Shown: piece after piece, positions 55,365-62,667 of the stretch
How positions within the stretch are numbered: the first letter of the stretch is position 1
Layout: the number at the start of each line of letters is the position of its first letter
Source of the DNA: Raineya sp.
Lineage (GTDB): Bacteria; Bacteroidota; Bacteroidia; Cytophagales; Thermonemataceae
DNA: 64,000 bases
Reading direction: 5' to 3'
Assembly (NCBI GenBank): GCA_025454915.1
Contig: JALONN010000005.1
Span: 171,385 to 235,384 of the forward strand
The notes under the pieces: generated by a model
The model's input: only the letters and a program-made list of their open reading frames with translations
The model's database searches: none
What the model was told of the DNA's origin: nothing
Made by a program: the position numbers and the translations under genes

Positions 55365-56861
55365 TTACAATTTAGCTCTTTTTCTCCAATTGCTTTTGGT
55401 TGTAGTAGGCTGTTGCTCAGTTGTTTGGTTGCTTTTTTTCTGATTTAAAAGCAAATCTACAACCATAGCACCTACTTTCGCTGTGGTTTGGTTTTTTGGT
55501 TTTATAAGTTTTTCAGGAGTGAAATAGTTTTTCACAAAATTAGTATCAAAACGCCCTGAAATGAACGAATCATGTTCTAAAACAAACTTACAGAACCCAA
55601 GGGTGGTTTCGATACCTGTAATTTGGTATTCGTCAATAGCTCTTTTCATTCTATTGATGGCTTCCTCTCTGTCTTTGCCTGTGGCAATGAGTTTAGCAAT
55701 CATGGGGTCATAATAAATAGGAATTTCCATTCCCTGTTCAAAACCATCATCCACACGGATACCAGCCCCTTGAGGGCGTACATACGTATTGAGTGTTCCG
55801 ATGTCAGGCAAGAAATTATTGGTAGGGTCTTCTGCATACACCCTGATTTCAAGGGCATGCCCTAATATTTTTAAATCTTCTTGTTTAAAACTCAAAGGCT
55901 CTCCTTGAGCAATTTTAATTTGTTCTTTTACCAAATCAATGCCTGTAATTTGCTCTGTAACAGGATGTTCTACTTGAAGACGAGTGTTCATTTCCAAGAA
56001 ATAAAACTTTAAATCTTGTCCCATCACAAACTCTACTGTCCCAGCATTGAAATACCCACACGAACGAGCCACATTTACAGCAGCTTCGCCAATAGCCTTG
56101 CGTACTTCGGGTGTAAGAATAGGAGAGGGAGCTTCTTCTATTACTTTTTGGTGTCTGCGTTGAATAGAACACTCTCTTTCAAAGAGATACACAATGTTTC
56201 CGTGTTGATCACCAAGAATTTGAACTTCAATATGTTTGGGAGCTAATACAAACTTTTCGATAAAAACAGAACCATCACCAAAAGCTGAAATCGCCTCGCT
56301 GACAGCTCTTTCCATTTGTTCTTCAAACTCTTTTTCATGTTCCACTAATCGCATCCCTTTTCCACCACCACCAGCAGAGGCTTTGATAAGGACTGGATAG
56401 CCAATTTCACCAGCAATTTTCTTAGCTTCTGTAATATCAGAAATTGCACCAGCCGTACCAGGTACCATAGGTACATCAAATTTCTTAGCAGACTCTTTCG
56501 CAGCCAATTTACTTCCCATTACTTCAATGGCTTTTACGGGAGGTCCTACAAAAATAAGTCCAGCATCCTCTACCATTTTGGCAAACTGGGCATTTTCAGA
56601 AAGGAATCCATATCCAGGGTGAATAGCATCTACACCCAAACGCTTTGCCACTTCAATAATCTTTTCGCCTCTTAAATATGACTGATTGCTTGGGGCTTCA
56701 CCAATACAAACGGCTTCATCAGCATAACGAACATGCAAAGCTTTTCTATCGGCGGTGCTATATACAGCCACTGTTTTGATACCCATTTCTTTGGCTGAAC
56801 GCATGACACGCAAAGCAATTTCCCCACGATTGGCTACTAAAAGTTTTTGTATTTTTTTCAT
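55365..56861 (-). CDS. accC: biotin carboxylase subunit of acetyl-CoA carboxylase
   Basis: 498 residues. It carboxylates the biotin of a carrier protein using ATP and bicarbonate. In order: the biotin-carboxylase N-terminal domain (LVANRGEIALRVMRSAKEMG), ATP-grasp (SAGGGGKGMRLV, ERECSIQRRHQKVIEEAPSP), the signature FLEMNTRLQVEHPVTEQ and the C-terminal domain (ALEIRVYAEDP). A family member is about 450 residues; this one has an extra tail of about 45 residues, mostly Thr/Gln/Lys and ending WRKRAKL. No accB or carboxyltransferase gene is adjacent, so assignment to acetyl-CoA rather than propionyl- or other acyl-CoA carboxylase is provisional. The ATG overlaps the stop of the upstream mini-protein gene by 4 bp. 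Confidence 0.9.
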   Translation of the reverse strand: MKKIQKLLVANRGEIALRVMRSAKEMGIKTVAVYSTADRKALHVRYADEAVCIGEAPSNQSYLRGEKIIEVAKRLGVDAIHPGYGFLSENAQFAKMVEDAGLIFVGPPVKAIEVMGSKLAAKESAKKFDVPMVPGTAGAISDITEAKKIAGEIGYPVLIKASAGGGGKGMRLVEHEKEFEEQMERAVSEAISAFGDGSVFIEKFVLAPKHIEVQILGDQHGNIVYLFERECSIQRRHQKVIEEAPSPILTPEVRKAIGEAAVNVARSCGYFNAGTVEFVMGQDLKFYFLEMNTRLQVEHPVTEQITGIDLVKEQIKIAQGEPLSFKQEDLKILGHALEIRVYAEDPTNNFLPDIGTLNTYVRPQGAGIRVDDGFEQGMEIPIYYDPMIAKLIATGKDREEAINRMKRAIDEYQITGIETTLGFCKFVLEHDSFISGRFDTNFVKNYFTPEKLIKPKNQTTAKVGAMVVDLLLNQKKSNQTTEQQPTTTKSNWRKRAKL

Positions 56862-57133
56862 GAAACAGATTGTTCAAATATGTCGAATGTTTTATTTTTT
56901 ATCTCTAAATTCTTAATTTCATCATAATCATCAAATGGAACTACTAAAGCTACATTAGAAATACCTAAACTGATTCTATCAACCATTTCAAGCCCTAAAA
57001 TCTTAATTCTCTTATTAAAAATTTCAATAAAATTACCTATATTGAATACTCCATCAATAATATTGCCTACTAATACACCACCTCTGCCTGTAATTCTAAA
57101 AGTATCTATAATTTCAAAACTGGCAATTTTCAT
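56858..57133 (-). CDS. stand-alone EF-Tu domain-2-like mini-protein
   Basis: 91 residues, cytoplasmic. The sequence matches the beta-barrel domain 2 of translational GTPases: FEIIDTFRITGRGGVLVGNI, DGVFNIGNFIEIFNKRIKIL, GLEMVDRISLGISNVALVV, compared with the usual SISGRGTVVTGRVERG-I-x-x-G-D-x-V-E-I and GVEMFRK. The GTPase and other domains are absent. Its stop shares an ATGA with accC, so translation of accC is coupled to it. What a free domain 2 does is unknown; it may bind RNA or a protein and control accC expression (speculation). Confidence 0.72.
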   Translation of the reverse strand: MKIASFEIIDTFRITGRGGVLVGNIIDGVFNIGNFIEIFNKRIKILGLEMVDRISLGISNVALVVPFDDYDEIKNLEIKNKTFDIFEQSVS

Positions 57134-57242
57134 CTTTTGTCTTAAATCTAAGAAAAAGCGAATCTAAATACTTTTTTGATTTTTTCATAAAAATACAGCG
57201 TTTTATATCTGAAAGCATATAGGCAAAATGCTGGAAATTTAT

Positions 57243-57250
57243 TATCTTTG
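57243..57250 (+). promoter_or_regulatory. possible -7 element of ruvB
   Basis: TATCTTTG fits TAnnTTTG, but no TTG lies at the expected distance. The leader to the ruvB ATG would be about 100 nt and contains the two inverted repeats at 57272-57340. Confidence 0.4.
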
Positions 57251-57271
57251 TTTAAGACTCAGATTATACTG

Positions 57272-57340
57272 AAACTTATAAGGTTTATAAATACTTTATC
57301 TTACAACTAACTGATATACAAATCAAAACCTTATAGGTTT
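57272..57340. promoter_or_regulatory. pair of AAAC-N-GGTTT inverted repeats before ruvB
   Basis: AAACTTATAAGGTTT (57272-57286) and AAACCTTATAGGTTT (57326-57340), each a 15-bp imperfect or perfect inverted repeat with 5-bp arms. Their centres are 54 bp apart, about five helical turns. A pair of operators for a damage-response or other regulator is possible. Confidence 0.4.
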
Positions 57341-57357
57341 ATTAAAATTTATATTTC

Positions 57358-58389
57358 ATGCGAAAAGATTATTTGACAGGCAACGATGACGGGCTTTCGT
57401 CTTCAGATAAAGAAATAGAAAAAGCCTTACGCCCCTTGAGTTTCGAGGATTTTACAGGACAAGATAGAATTGTAGAAAATCTAAAAGTGTTTGTATTGGC
57501 TGCCAAACAACGCCAAGAAGCCTTAGACCATGTGCTACTACATGGACCTCCAGGGCTTGGAAAAACAACACTTTCCAATATTATTGCTAACGAGTTGGGG
57601 GTGGATATGATGACCACCTCAGGACCAGTTTTGGATAAACCCAGCGATTTGGCAGGTTTGCTTACTAAGCTCAATACCAATGATGTACTGTTTATAGATG
57701 AAATTCACCGTCTGAATCCCATTGTGGAAGAATACCTTTATTCTGCAATGGAGGATTATAAAATAGATATTATGCTTGATTCGGGACCCAATGCCCGAAC
57801 CGTACAAATCGGATTGAACCCTTTTACACTTATTGGTGCAACCACTCGTTCTGGTTTACTAACAGCCCCACTTCGAGCCAGATTTGCCATTAATTCTCGT
57901 TTGCAATATTATGATGCTCAACTTCTTACACAAATTGTGAAGCGTTCTTGTGGGATTTTGGGAATGCCTATTTCAGAAGATGCAGCCTATGAAATAGCTC
58001 GCAGAAGCAGAGGAACGCCTCGTATTGCCAATAATTTGCTCAGACGTACCCGAGATTTTGCACAAGTAAAAGGAGATGGTAAGATTGATATGAAAATTGC
58101 AGAAATAGCCCTCCAAGCCCTTGAGGTTGATAAAAATGGTTTGGATGAAATGGATAATCGTATTTTACTTACTATTATCCAGAAATTTAAAGGAGGACCT
58201 GTGGGAATAACCACGATTGCCACGGCTTGTGGTGAAGATGCCGAAACGATTGAAGAGGTTTATGAGCCATTTTTAATCCAAGAGGGCTACATTAAGCGTA
58301 CAGCGAGAGGAAGAGAAGCTACAGAACAAGCATATAAACATTTGGGTATCAGTCATTTTACACAGGGAATTGATTTGTTTGGGAATTAA
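57358..58389 (+). CDS. ruvB: Holliday junction branch-migration ATPase RuvB
   Basis: 343 residues. It is the hexameric motor that drives branch migration with RuvA during homologous recombination. The AAA+ core shows RPLSFEDFTGQDRIVENLKV, Walker A GPPGLGKTTLS, Walker B VLFIDEIHRL, sensor 1 GATTRSGLLTAPLRARF and the arginine-finger region GTPRIANNLLRRTRDFA. The C-terminal winged helix ends with EPFLIQEGYIKRTARGREAT. Length and order are typical. ruvA and ruvC are not nearby. The DUF6615-like gene starts 17 bp after its stop. Confidence 0.97.
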   Translation: MRKDYLTGNDDGLSSSDKEIEKALRPLSFEDFTGQDRIVENLKVFVLAAKQRQEALDHVLLHGPPGLGKTTLSNIIANELGVDMMTTSGPVLDKPSDLAGLLTKLNTNDVLFIDEIHRLNPIVEEYLYSAMEDYKIDIMLDSGPNARTVQIGLNPFTLIGATTRSGLLTAPLRARFAINSRLQYYDAQLLTQIVKRSCGILGMPISEDAAYEIARRSRGTPRIANNLLRRTRDFAQVKGDGKIDMKIAEIALQALEVDKNGLDEMDNRILLTIIQKFKGGPVGITTIATACGEDAETIEEVYEPFLIQEGYIKRTARGREATEQAYKHLGISHFTQGIDLFGN

Positions 58390-58406
58390 ATGTAATAGAT
58401 AATCTT

Positions 58407-59348
58407 ATGGAAAATAATGTCTATCAAAAAGTTAAAAATATATTTTCTGAACGTTCAATAGCAGTTTGGAATTTATTAAAAAAAAGTATTGAAACTACAA
58501 TTACATTAAATGAAGAAAGTATTACGGACATTACTTTGATTGAATTGAAAGATAAGTTTAATCACTTAAAAAGCACAAATTTTCCATTTGAAATAGAGAT
58601 AGAGAAATTCAACAAAAAAGATGAAAGCAAAAATGGGGCAGATTGGGAAATAGAATTTCTTGAAAAAGGACTTTTTATAAATATAGAGATTGATTTGAAA
58701 ATAAAGTTAAGAGTACAAGCTAAACGCATATATGATAATAAGTACACAGCATTGGAAATCAAGAAAAGAGGATGTCAAATAAATAAATTAATAAAAAGAG
58801 CAAAAGAAGAAAATTCAATACCTATATATGCTTTTTATAATTATTTTGGAAACTATGAAGGAATTATTGATAATTTAGAATGGAAATGCAGTTGTGAAGA
58901 TAAAAATTTGCAAAAAATGGGTATAGCATTGGTTCATGCAAGAAAAGTTCAAGTTATAAAACAAAAAAAGAATAGGAATGAACTACAAAATCCGTTAACT
59001 TATAAAAATGATATGATGCCTTTGCATTGTTTATTATGTAGCAATATAAACTATACCAAAAAATCTAAGGAAAATATTATTAAAAAAATAATAAATCAGT
59101 CAAATAAGCAATTTTATGATTATGAGGGAAAATATTATTTAATATTCAATGTATGTACAATTTTAGAAAAAATATTGAAAATAAAAAGCATCAGTAACAA
59201 AGTTCAAGTTGGAGAAGAAAAAAGCATAAATTTTCTTGAAAAAGAGATTGAAAGAATCAATGATGATTTAGCAGGAAGAATCACAATTACATTTACACAC
59301 AATGACATATTTCAACTAATATTAAAAGCCTTCAAAAATAAATCTTGA
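58407..59348 (+). CDS. DUF6615-like protein, possibly a nuclease fold
   Basis: 313 residues, cytoplasmic, unusually rich in Lys, Ile, Asn and Glu and more AT-rich than ruvB. The central motif NGADWEIEFLEKGLFINIEI followed by RVQAKRIYDNKYTALE fits the DUF6615 pattern GADxE...QAK. The spacing Asp-x-Glu ... Gln-x-Lys resembles a PD-(D/E)XK nuclease core, but the acidic/Lys pairing is degenerate. Two Cys clusters (LEWKCSC and HCLLCSN) could bind zinc. It begins 17 bp after ruvB and may be a recent addition to that unit. Function is unknown; a defence-related nuclease is one possibility. Confidence 0.55.
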   Translation: MENNVYQKVKNIFSERSIAVWNLLKKSIETTITLNEESITDITLIELKDKFNHLKSTNFPFEIEIEKFNKKDESKNGADWEIEFLEKGLFINIEIDLKIKLRVQAKRIYDNKYTALEIKKRGCQINKLIKRAKEENSIPIYAFYNYFGNYEGIIDNLEWKCSCEDKNLQKMGIALVHARKVQVIKQKKNRNELQNPLTYKNDMMPLHCLLCSNINYTKKSKENIIKKIINQSNKQFYDYEGKYYLIFNVCTILEKILKIKSISNKVQVGEEKSINFLEKEIERINDDLAGRITITFTHNDIFQLILKAFKNKS

Positions 59349-59355
59349 AGGCTTT
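59325..59355. terminator. bidirectional terminator hairpin between DUF6615-like gene and tig
   Basis: Perfect 11-bp stem AAAGCCTTCAA / TTGAAGGCTTT with a 9-nt loop; the plus-strand stop codon lies in the loop and stem. On the minus strand the stem continues into TTTTAAT, serving the trigger-factor gene. Confidence 0.7.
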
Positions 59356-59376
59356 GAAGTTATATTGTATGTTTTA

Positions 59377-60786
59377 TTAAGCTGTTGCAGTTCCAGTTTT
59401 TTCTGCTTTTTCTTTGTAGTACGTTTCAGAAAGGCTTACTAAATCTTTCCAAGCAATTGTTTCGGTAGTCATAGGGACTTGAGCCAACAATACAGATTGT
59501 ACTTTTTCGTCGAAAAGCATATTTTCTATTTCTCTGAATTGCTTACCATTGTTTTCTTTAAGCATTTTACGAGCAATATTAGGAAGAGCTTTTAAGTTTT
59601 CTTCTGTATAAATACCATATTGTCTCATTTGGTTAGCAAGCATATCCATTGCATAGTTCTCGATTTCACCTACTTCTACTTGGATATTGTTAGCAGCAAC
59701 AATCTTTCTCTGAATTACAATCCAACGAAGGCTTTCCTCGAACATAGGATATTCTTTTTCAATATCTTCTACAGATACTTTTCCTTTGTTAGAGAACATC
59801 AACCATTTTTTCAAAAACTCTTGAGGTAATTCGAAAGAATGAGCTTCCATCAATTTATCTTTGATAACAGCAGTGATGAATGTATTGGCTTCTTTTTGTA
59901 AAGAATCTTTGTTTACTTCAGCTACTTTGCTTCTGAAAGTTGCTTCATCTTTTACTTCTTCACCTGGGAATACTTTCTCAAAAAGTTCTTCGTTTAATTC
60001 AGCTGGTAAACTACGCTCTACTTTCGTAACAGTAAGTGTAAATGCTTCACCTTCAATTTTGTCAAGAACAGCCTCATCAAAAATGCCTAACATATAACGA
60101 ACATCTTTCAGATTGTCGAATGCCTCAGAAGGTGTAAATGTAATTTGGCTATCTTTAGAAAGACCTACAAACTGAGCTTTTGTAGTTTCTTTTACTCTTT
60201 CAGTAGGGATAAATACTGATTTAGTCTCAAAAGGAGCTTCATCACCAGCAAGAACGTTCACAGAAACCATATTACCCATAATCACATCACCAGCCTCAGA
60301 AGTTTCTGCTTCTTGTCTTGAAGCAAATCTGCTTGTAATATTCTTGATTGCCTCATCGATTGCTGCATCATCAAAATCTACCTGATAATTAGTTGCTTTG
60401 ATGTTATTCAAAGAAAGCTCAAAAGGAGATGCCGTAGCAATATCTACATGGAATGTAAAGTCAGAAGCATGTCTCCAGTCGAAATTAAATTCGTCTTTGT
60501 GTTCTTCTGATGGCATAGGCTCACCTAAGTAGTCTACTTTGTTGTCAACAAGGTAAGTATTGACAGCATTGCCAAACAATTTGTTAATTTCATCAGAAAG
60601 AATCTGATTTCCATATAAATTTTTGATAACACCAAGAGGAGCTTTTCCAGGGCGAAAGCCTTTTAAATGAGCTTTTGCCGCAATTTTTTTAGTTTCAGTT
60701 TCAACGGCTTTCTGATAATCTTCAGGCTTAATCACCACTTTCAGGGTACCTAATGTTGAATCTTTTTTTATGAAAGTACTTTCCAT
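59377..60786 (-). CDS. tig: trigger factor (ribosome-associated chaperone)
   Basis: 469 residues from the ATG at 60784-60786 (MESTFIKKDSTLGTLKVV). The open frame continues upstream to 60885, but that part reads through the terminator and the tRNA end and is not coding. The ribosome-binding loop LKGFRPGKAPLGVIKNLYG is intact. A divergent PPIase-type domain (about 155-245) follows, then the helical chaperone arms (LNEELFEKVFPGEEVKDEAT ... QEFLKKWLMFSNKG). It binds nascent chains at the exit tunnel. The family is often 430-450 residues. It is encoded about 70 bp downstream of tRNA-Leu, with a terminator in between. Confidence 0.93.
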   Translation of the reverse strand: MESTFIKKDSTLGTLKVVIKPEDYQKAVETETKKIAAKAHLKGFRPGKAPLGVIKNLYGNQILSDEINKLFGNAVNTYLVDNKVDYLGEPMPSEEHKDEFNFDWRHASDFTFHVDIATASPFELSLNNIKATNYQVDFDDAAIDEAIKNITSRFASRQEAETSEAGDVIMGNMVSVNVLAGDEAPFETKSVFIPTERVKETTKAQFVGLSKDSQITFTPSEAFDNLKDVRYMLGIFDEAVLDKIEGEAFTLTVTKVERSLPAELNEELFEKVFPGEEVKDEATFRSKVAEVNKDSLQKEANTFITAVIKDKLMEAHSFELPQEFLKKWLMFSNKGKVSVEDIEKEYPMFEESLRWIVIQRKIVAANNIQVEVGEIENYAMDMLANQMRQYGIYTEENLKALPNIARKMLKENNGKQFREIENMLFDEKVQSVLLAQVPMTTETIAWKDLVSLSETYYKEKAEKTGTATA

Positions 60787-60817
60787 AGGATTTATTGATA
60801 GACTAAAATTTTTAATT

Positions 60818-60850
60818 AAAAAAAATCCTCTGCTGTTTTTGCAGAGGATT
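60818..60850 (-). terminator. terminator between tRNA-Leu and tig
   Basis: Stem AATCCTCTGC / GCAGAGGATT with a 7-nt loop. On the minus strand it is followed by a run of seven or eight T, 9 bp downstream of the tRNA 3' end and about 30 bp before the tig ATG. Confidence 0.85.
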
Positions 60851-60858
60851 GTATCGGG

Positions 60859-60940
60859 TGCGGATGGAGGGACTCGAACCCCCACGGATCGCTCCGCCAG
60901 ATCCTAAGTCTGGTGCGGCTACCAATTACGCCACATCCGC
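60859..60940 (-). tRNA. tRNA-Leu (anticodon UAG)
   Basis: Cloverleaf read on the minus strand. The acceptor stem GCGGATG pairs with CATCCGC; the anticodon stem CCAGA / TCTGG carries the loop CTTAGGA, anticodon TAG, reading CUA. A long variable arm (class II) is followed by the T-arm GGGGGTTCGAGTCCCTC. The 3' CCA is not encoded (ACCC follows). Confidence 0.95.
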
Positions 60941-60953
60941 AAAAATTGAGATG

Positions 60954-60984
60954 CAAATGTATGTAGCAGAAAAATATAGTGCAA
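60954..60984 (-). promoter_or_regulatory. promoter of tRNA-Leu (and possibly tig)
   Basis: On the minus strand TTG (60984-60982), a 20-bp spacer and TACATTTG (60961-60954) match the consensus exactly. The start of transcription would fall only a few bases before the tRNA 5' end at 60940. Confidence 0.75.
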
Positions 60985-61129
60985 GTTTTTTTGTGACTTT
61001 TTTTTAAAAAAAATAGAATATGCTTGATATACAGATGTATACTCTATAATATTTTTTAAACCTAGAAAAAAGAAAAATGTGAAAAAAAATAAGAAATATT
61101 ACGTCTTATTTATTAGACCAACAAAAAAT

Positions 61130-61152
61130 GTTTAAACATTAAAAGTTATAAC
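61130..61152. promoter_or_regulatory. candidate operator GTTTAAAC-N7-GTTATAAC
   Basis: GTTTAAAC (61130-61137), spacer attaaaa (61138-61144) and GTTATAAC (61145-61152); both 8-mers are palindromes. It is 21/23 identical to 778-800. Here it ends 11 bp upstream of the -7-like GATATTTG, about one helical turn further than in the other copy. No TTG stands at -33, so a bound activator could replace it (inference). Confidence 0.55.
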
Positions 61153-61163
61153 TTTTTTGGCTT

Positions 61164-61171
61164 GATATTTG
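61164..61171 (+). promoter_or_regulatory. -7-like element of the OB-fold/YceI operon
   Basis: GATATTTG differs from TAnnTTTG only at the first base. It is supported by position after the operator-like element; there is no consensus -33. Confidence 0.4.
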
Positions 61172-61254
61172 CTAAATAAATTTTAAAACAAAAAATATTT
61201 CTATAAAGGATTTTGTTTTGATATAAATTATCTTTAAGTTAGATAAAAAAAAGT

Positions 61255-61674
61255 ATGAAAAAACGAATAATTATTACATCAATATTGGCTATAGTTTTAG
61301 CTGGTGCATTAGGTGTTTATTATGTTTATAATAAGCCTCATCGAGATGTAAAAGGTGAAACAGCTTTTGTAAGCGTAGATGCCAAACAACTTTTTGAAGA
61401 ATATTCTAAAAATGAGGCAGCTGCAAATAAAAAATATTTGGATAAGGTAATCATTGTAAAAGGGACAGTGAAAGAGGTCATTTTGCCAACAGACAATAAA
61501 GGTGGTGCTACTATTGTACTTGAATCGGGTGATGAAATGTTTGGGGTTAGTTGTGGTTTTGATGCCAAAGATAGCCAAAACCCCGCTGTGGGTAGTACAA
61601 TTACCATAAAAGGAGCATGTACAGGTATGACAACAGATGTAGTTCTAAATAAATGTTCAATTCAAAAACCATAA
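61255..61674 (+). CDS. tRNA_anti-like OB-fold protein, membrane-anchored or exported
   Basis: 139 residues. The N-terminal helix (KRIIITSILAIVLAGALGVYYVY) is an uncleaved anchor or signal. The OB-fold (about 45-139) fits the tRNA_anti-like family: VDAKQLFEEYSKNEAAANKKYLDKV-type lead-in, IIVKGTVKEVI, ATIVLESGDEMFGVSCGF, GSTITIKGACTGMTTDVVLN with KCSI at the end. In exported proteins this fold is probably not for tRNA; the ligand is unknown. It is the first gene of an operon with a haem-type lipoprotein, YceI and a DUF5777-like barrel; the gap to the next gene is only 4 bp. Confidence 0.78.
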   Translation: MKKRIIITSILAIVLAGALGVYYVYNKPHRDVKGETAFVSVDAKQLFEEYSKNEAAANKKYLDKVIIVKGTVKEVILPTDNKGGATIVLESGDEMFGVSCGFDAKDSQNPAVGSTITIKGACTGMTTDVVLNKCSIQKP

Positions 61675-61678
61675 ACTC

Positions 61679-62044
61679 ATGAAAAAAAGCCTACTATTTT
61701 TACTTGTTGCAATTCTTTCTCAGGCATGTGTGAAAGAAAATGAGGTAGATAAATTTCCCGAAGATGGTTGTTATTCAGGCAGCCTGAGAGCTAGCTATAG
61801 TCTGGATATTCGCCCTATTTTAGATGCCAATTGTATCAGATGTCATAATGAAAACAATCCTCCCAAAGGATATAATCTAAAGCTTTATGCAGATGTGAAT
61901 AGAGCTGCCCAAAATAATTTACTTTTTAATGTTGTAAATCATACAGCAGGCTTTTCTAAAATGCCTTCAGGAGCAGGCAAACTTGTTCAATGTGATATTG
62001 ATAAAATCCGTAAATGGATAGAAAATGGAGCTTTGAACGACTAA
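61679..62044 (+). CDS. haem c-type (CxxCH) lipoprotein
   Basis: 121 residues. The lipoprotein signal MKKSLLFLLVAILSQACVKE carries Cys17. A single CxxCH (DANCIRCHNEN) is followed by a Met-containing segment GFSKMPSGAGKL that could give the sixth haem ligand, and an ending IDKIRKWIENGA typical of small cytochrome c domains (Cytochrom_C/PSCyt1-like). It is predicted to be an anchored periplasmic electron carrier or redox sensor. It lies between the OB-fold protein and the YceI protein of the same operon. Confidence 0.85.
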   Translation: MKKSLLFLLVAILSQACVKENEVDKFPEDGCYSGSLRASYSLDIRPILDANCIRCHNENNPPKGYNLKLYADVNRAAQNNLLFNVVNHTAGFSKMPSGAGKLVQCDIDKIRKWIENGALND

Positions 62045-62095
62045 TTTTGTAACCAAAATGGTATTTATTTCTTATTAAAATTTAGACTTACCCTT

Positions 62096-62644
62096 ATGAA
62101 AAAGCACTTTTTATCTTTTTTGGTAATGCTTGCTATTACAACTACGGCATTCTCTCAAAAATATTTTACCCGTACAGGAACAATTTCTTTCTACTCAAAG
62201 GCTCCTATGGAAAACATAGAAGCTGTCAATAAACAAGCTACATGTATCGTAGATTTTGCCACCAATGATGTGGCTTTTACAGTTTTAATGAAAGGTTTTA
62301 CGTTTGAGAAAGCTCTGATGCAAGAACATTTCAATGAGAATTATGTAGAATCTGATAAGTATCCAAAAGCTACTTTTAAAGGTAAAATCGCAGAAAAAAT
62401 AGATTTAACCAAAGAAGGAACATACGATGTGAATGTTTCAGGTACAATGAATATTCATGGAGTCGATAACAAACTTCAAACAAAAGGTAAAATTACAGTA
62501 AAAAAGGGTTCAATTGTTTTACAAGCAGAATTTAATATTCTATTAAAAGATTATAAAATTGAAATACCAGCTGTAGTAAAAGATAAGATTGCATCTACAG
62601 TTAAAATTACAGTAAACGCTGATTGCCCGCCATTTAAAAAGTAA
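62096..62644 (+). CDS. exported YceI-family protein
   Basis: 182 residues with a cleavable signal peptide (HFLSFLVMLAITTTAFSQ, no lipobox Cys). The mature protein is a YceI-like barrel: FTRTGTISFYSKAPMENIEA, ATCIVDFATNDVAFTVLM, MQEHFNENYVESDKYPKATF, then TMNIHGVDNKLQTKGKITV. It is the third YceI member in the window and probably binds a lipid or quinone-like ligand in the periplasm (inference from the family and from the haem protein next to it). It is 51 bp after the cytochrome gene and 23 bp before the DUF5777-like gene. Confidence 0.85.
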   Translation: MKKHFLSFLVMLAITTTAFSQKYFTRTGTISFYSKAPMENIEAVNKQATCIVDFATNDVAFTVLMKGFTFEKALMQEHFNENYVESDKYPKATFKGKIAEKIDLTKEGTYDVNVSGTMNIHGVDNKLQTKGKITVKKGSIVLQAEFNILLKDYKIEIPAVVKDKIASTVKITVNADCPPFKK

Positions 62645-62667
62645 AATCAACTAAAAAGATAAAAATA

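Larger units (their letters stand above)
60941..61254. other. divergent regulatory region between tRNA-Leu and the OB-fold/YceI operon
   Basis: 314 bp without a gene. It holds the tRNA promoter (60954-60984, minus), the operator-like element (61130-61152) and the -7-like box (61164-61171, plus). The rest is A/T-rich with no further feature seen. Confidence 0.7.

Noticed and set aside
57134..57357. Riboswitch in the ruvB leader
   Set aside because: No recognisable riboswitch core; only short inverted repeats, better explained as protein-binding sites.
60787..60885. N-terminal extension of trigger factor beginning MGVRVPPSAP
   Set aside because: It is an open frame running through the tRNA 3' end and the terminator; real homology starts at MESTFIKKDS (60786).
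62043..62059. Terminator between the haem lipoprotein and YceI genes
   Set aside because: The stem ATTTTG/CAAAAT is short and A-T only, and no T-run follows, so the operon is taken as continuous.
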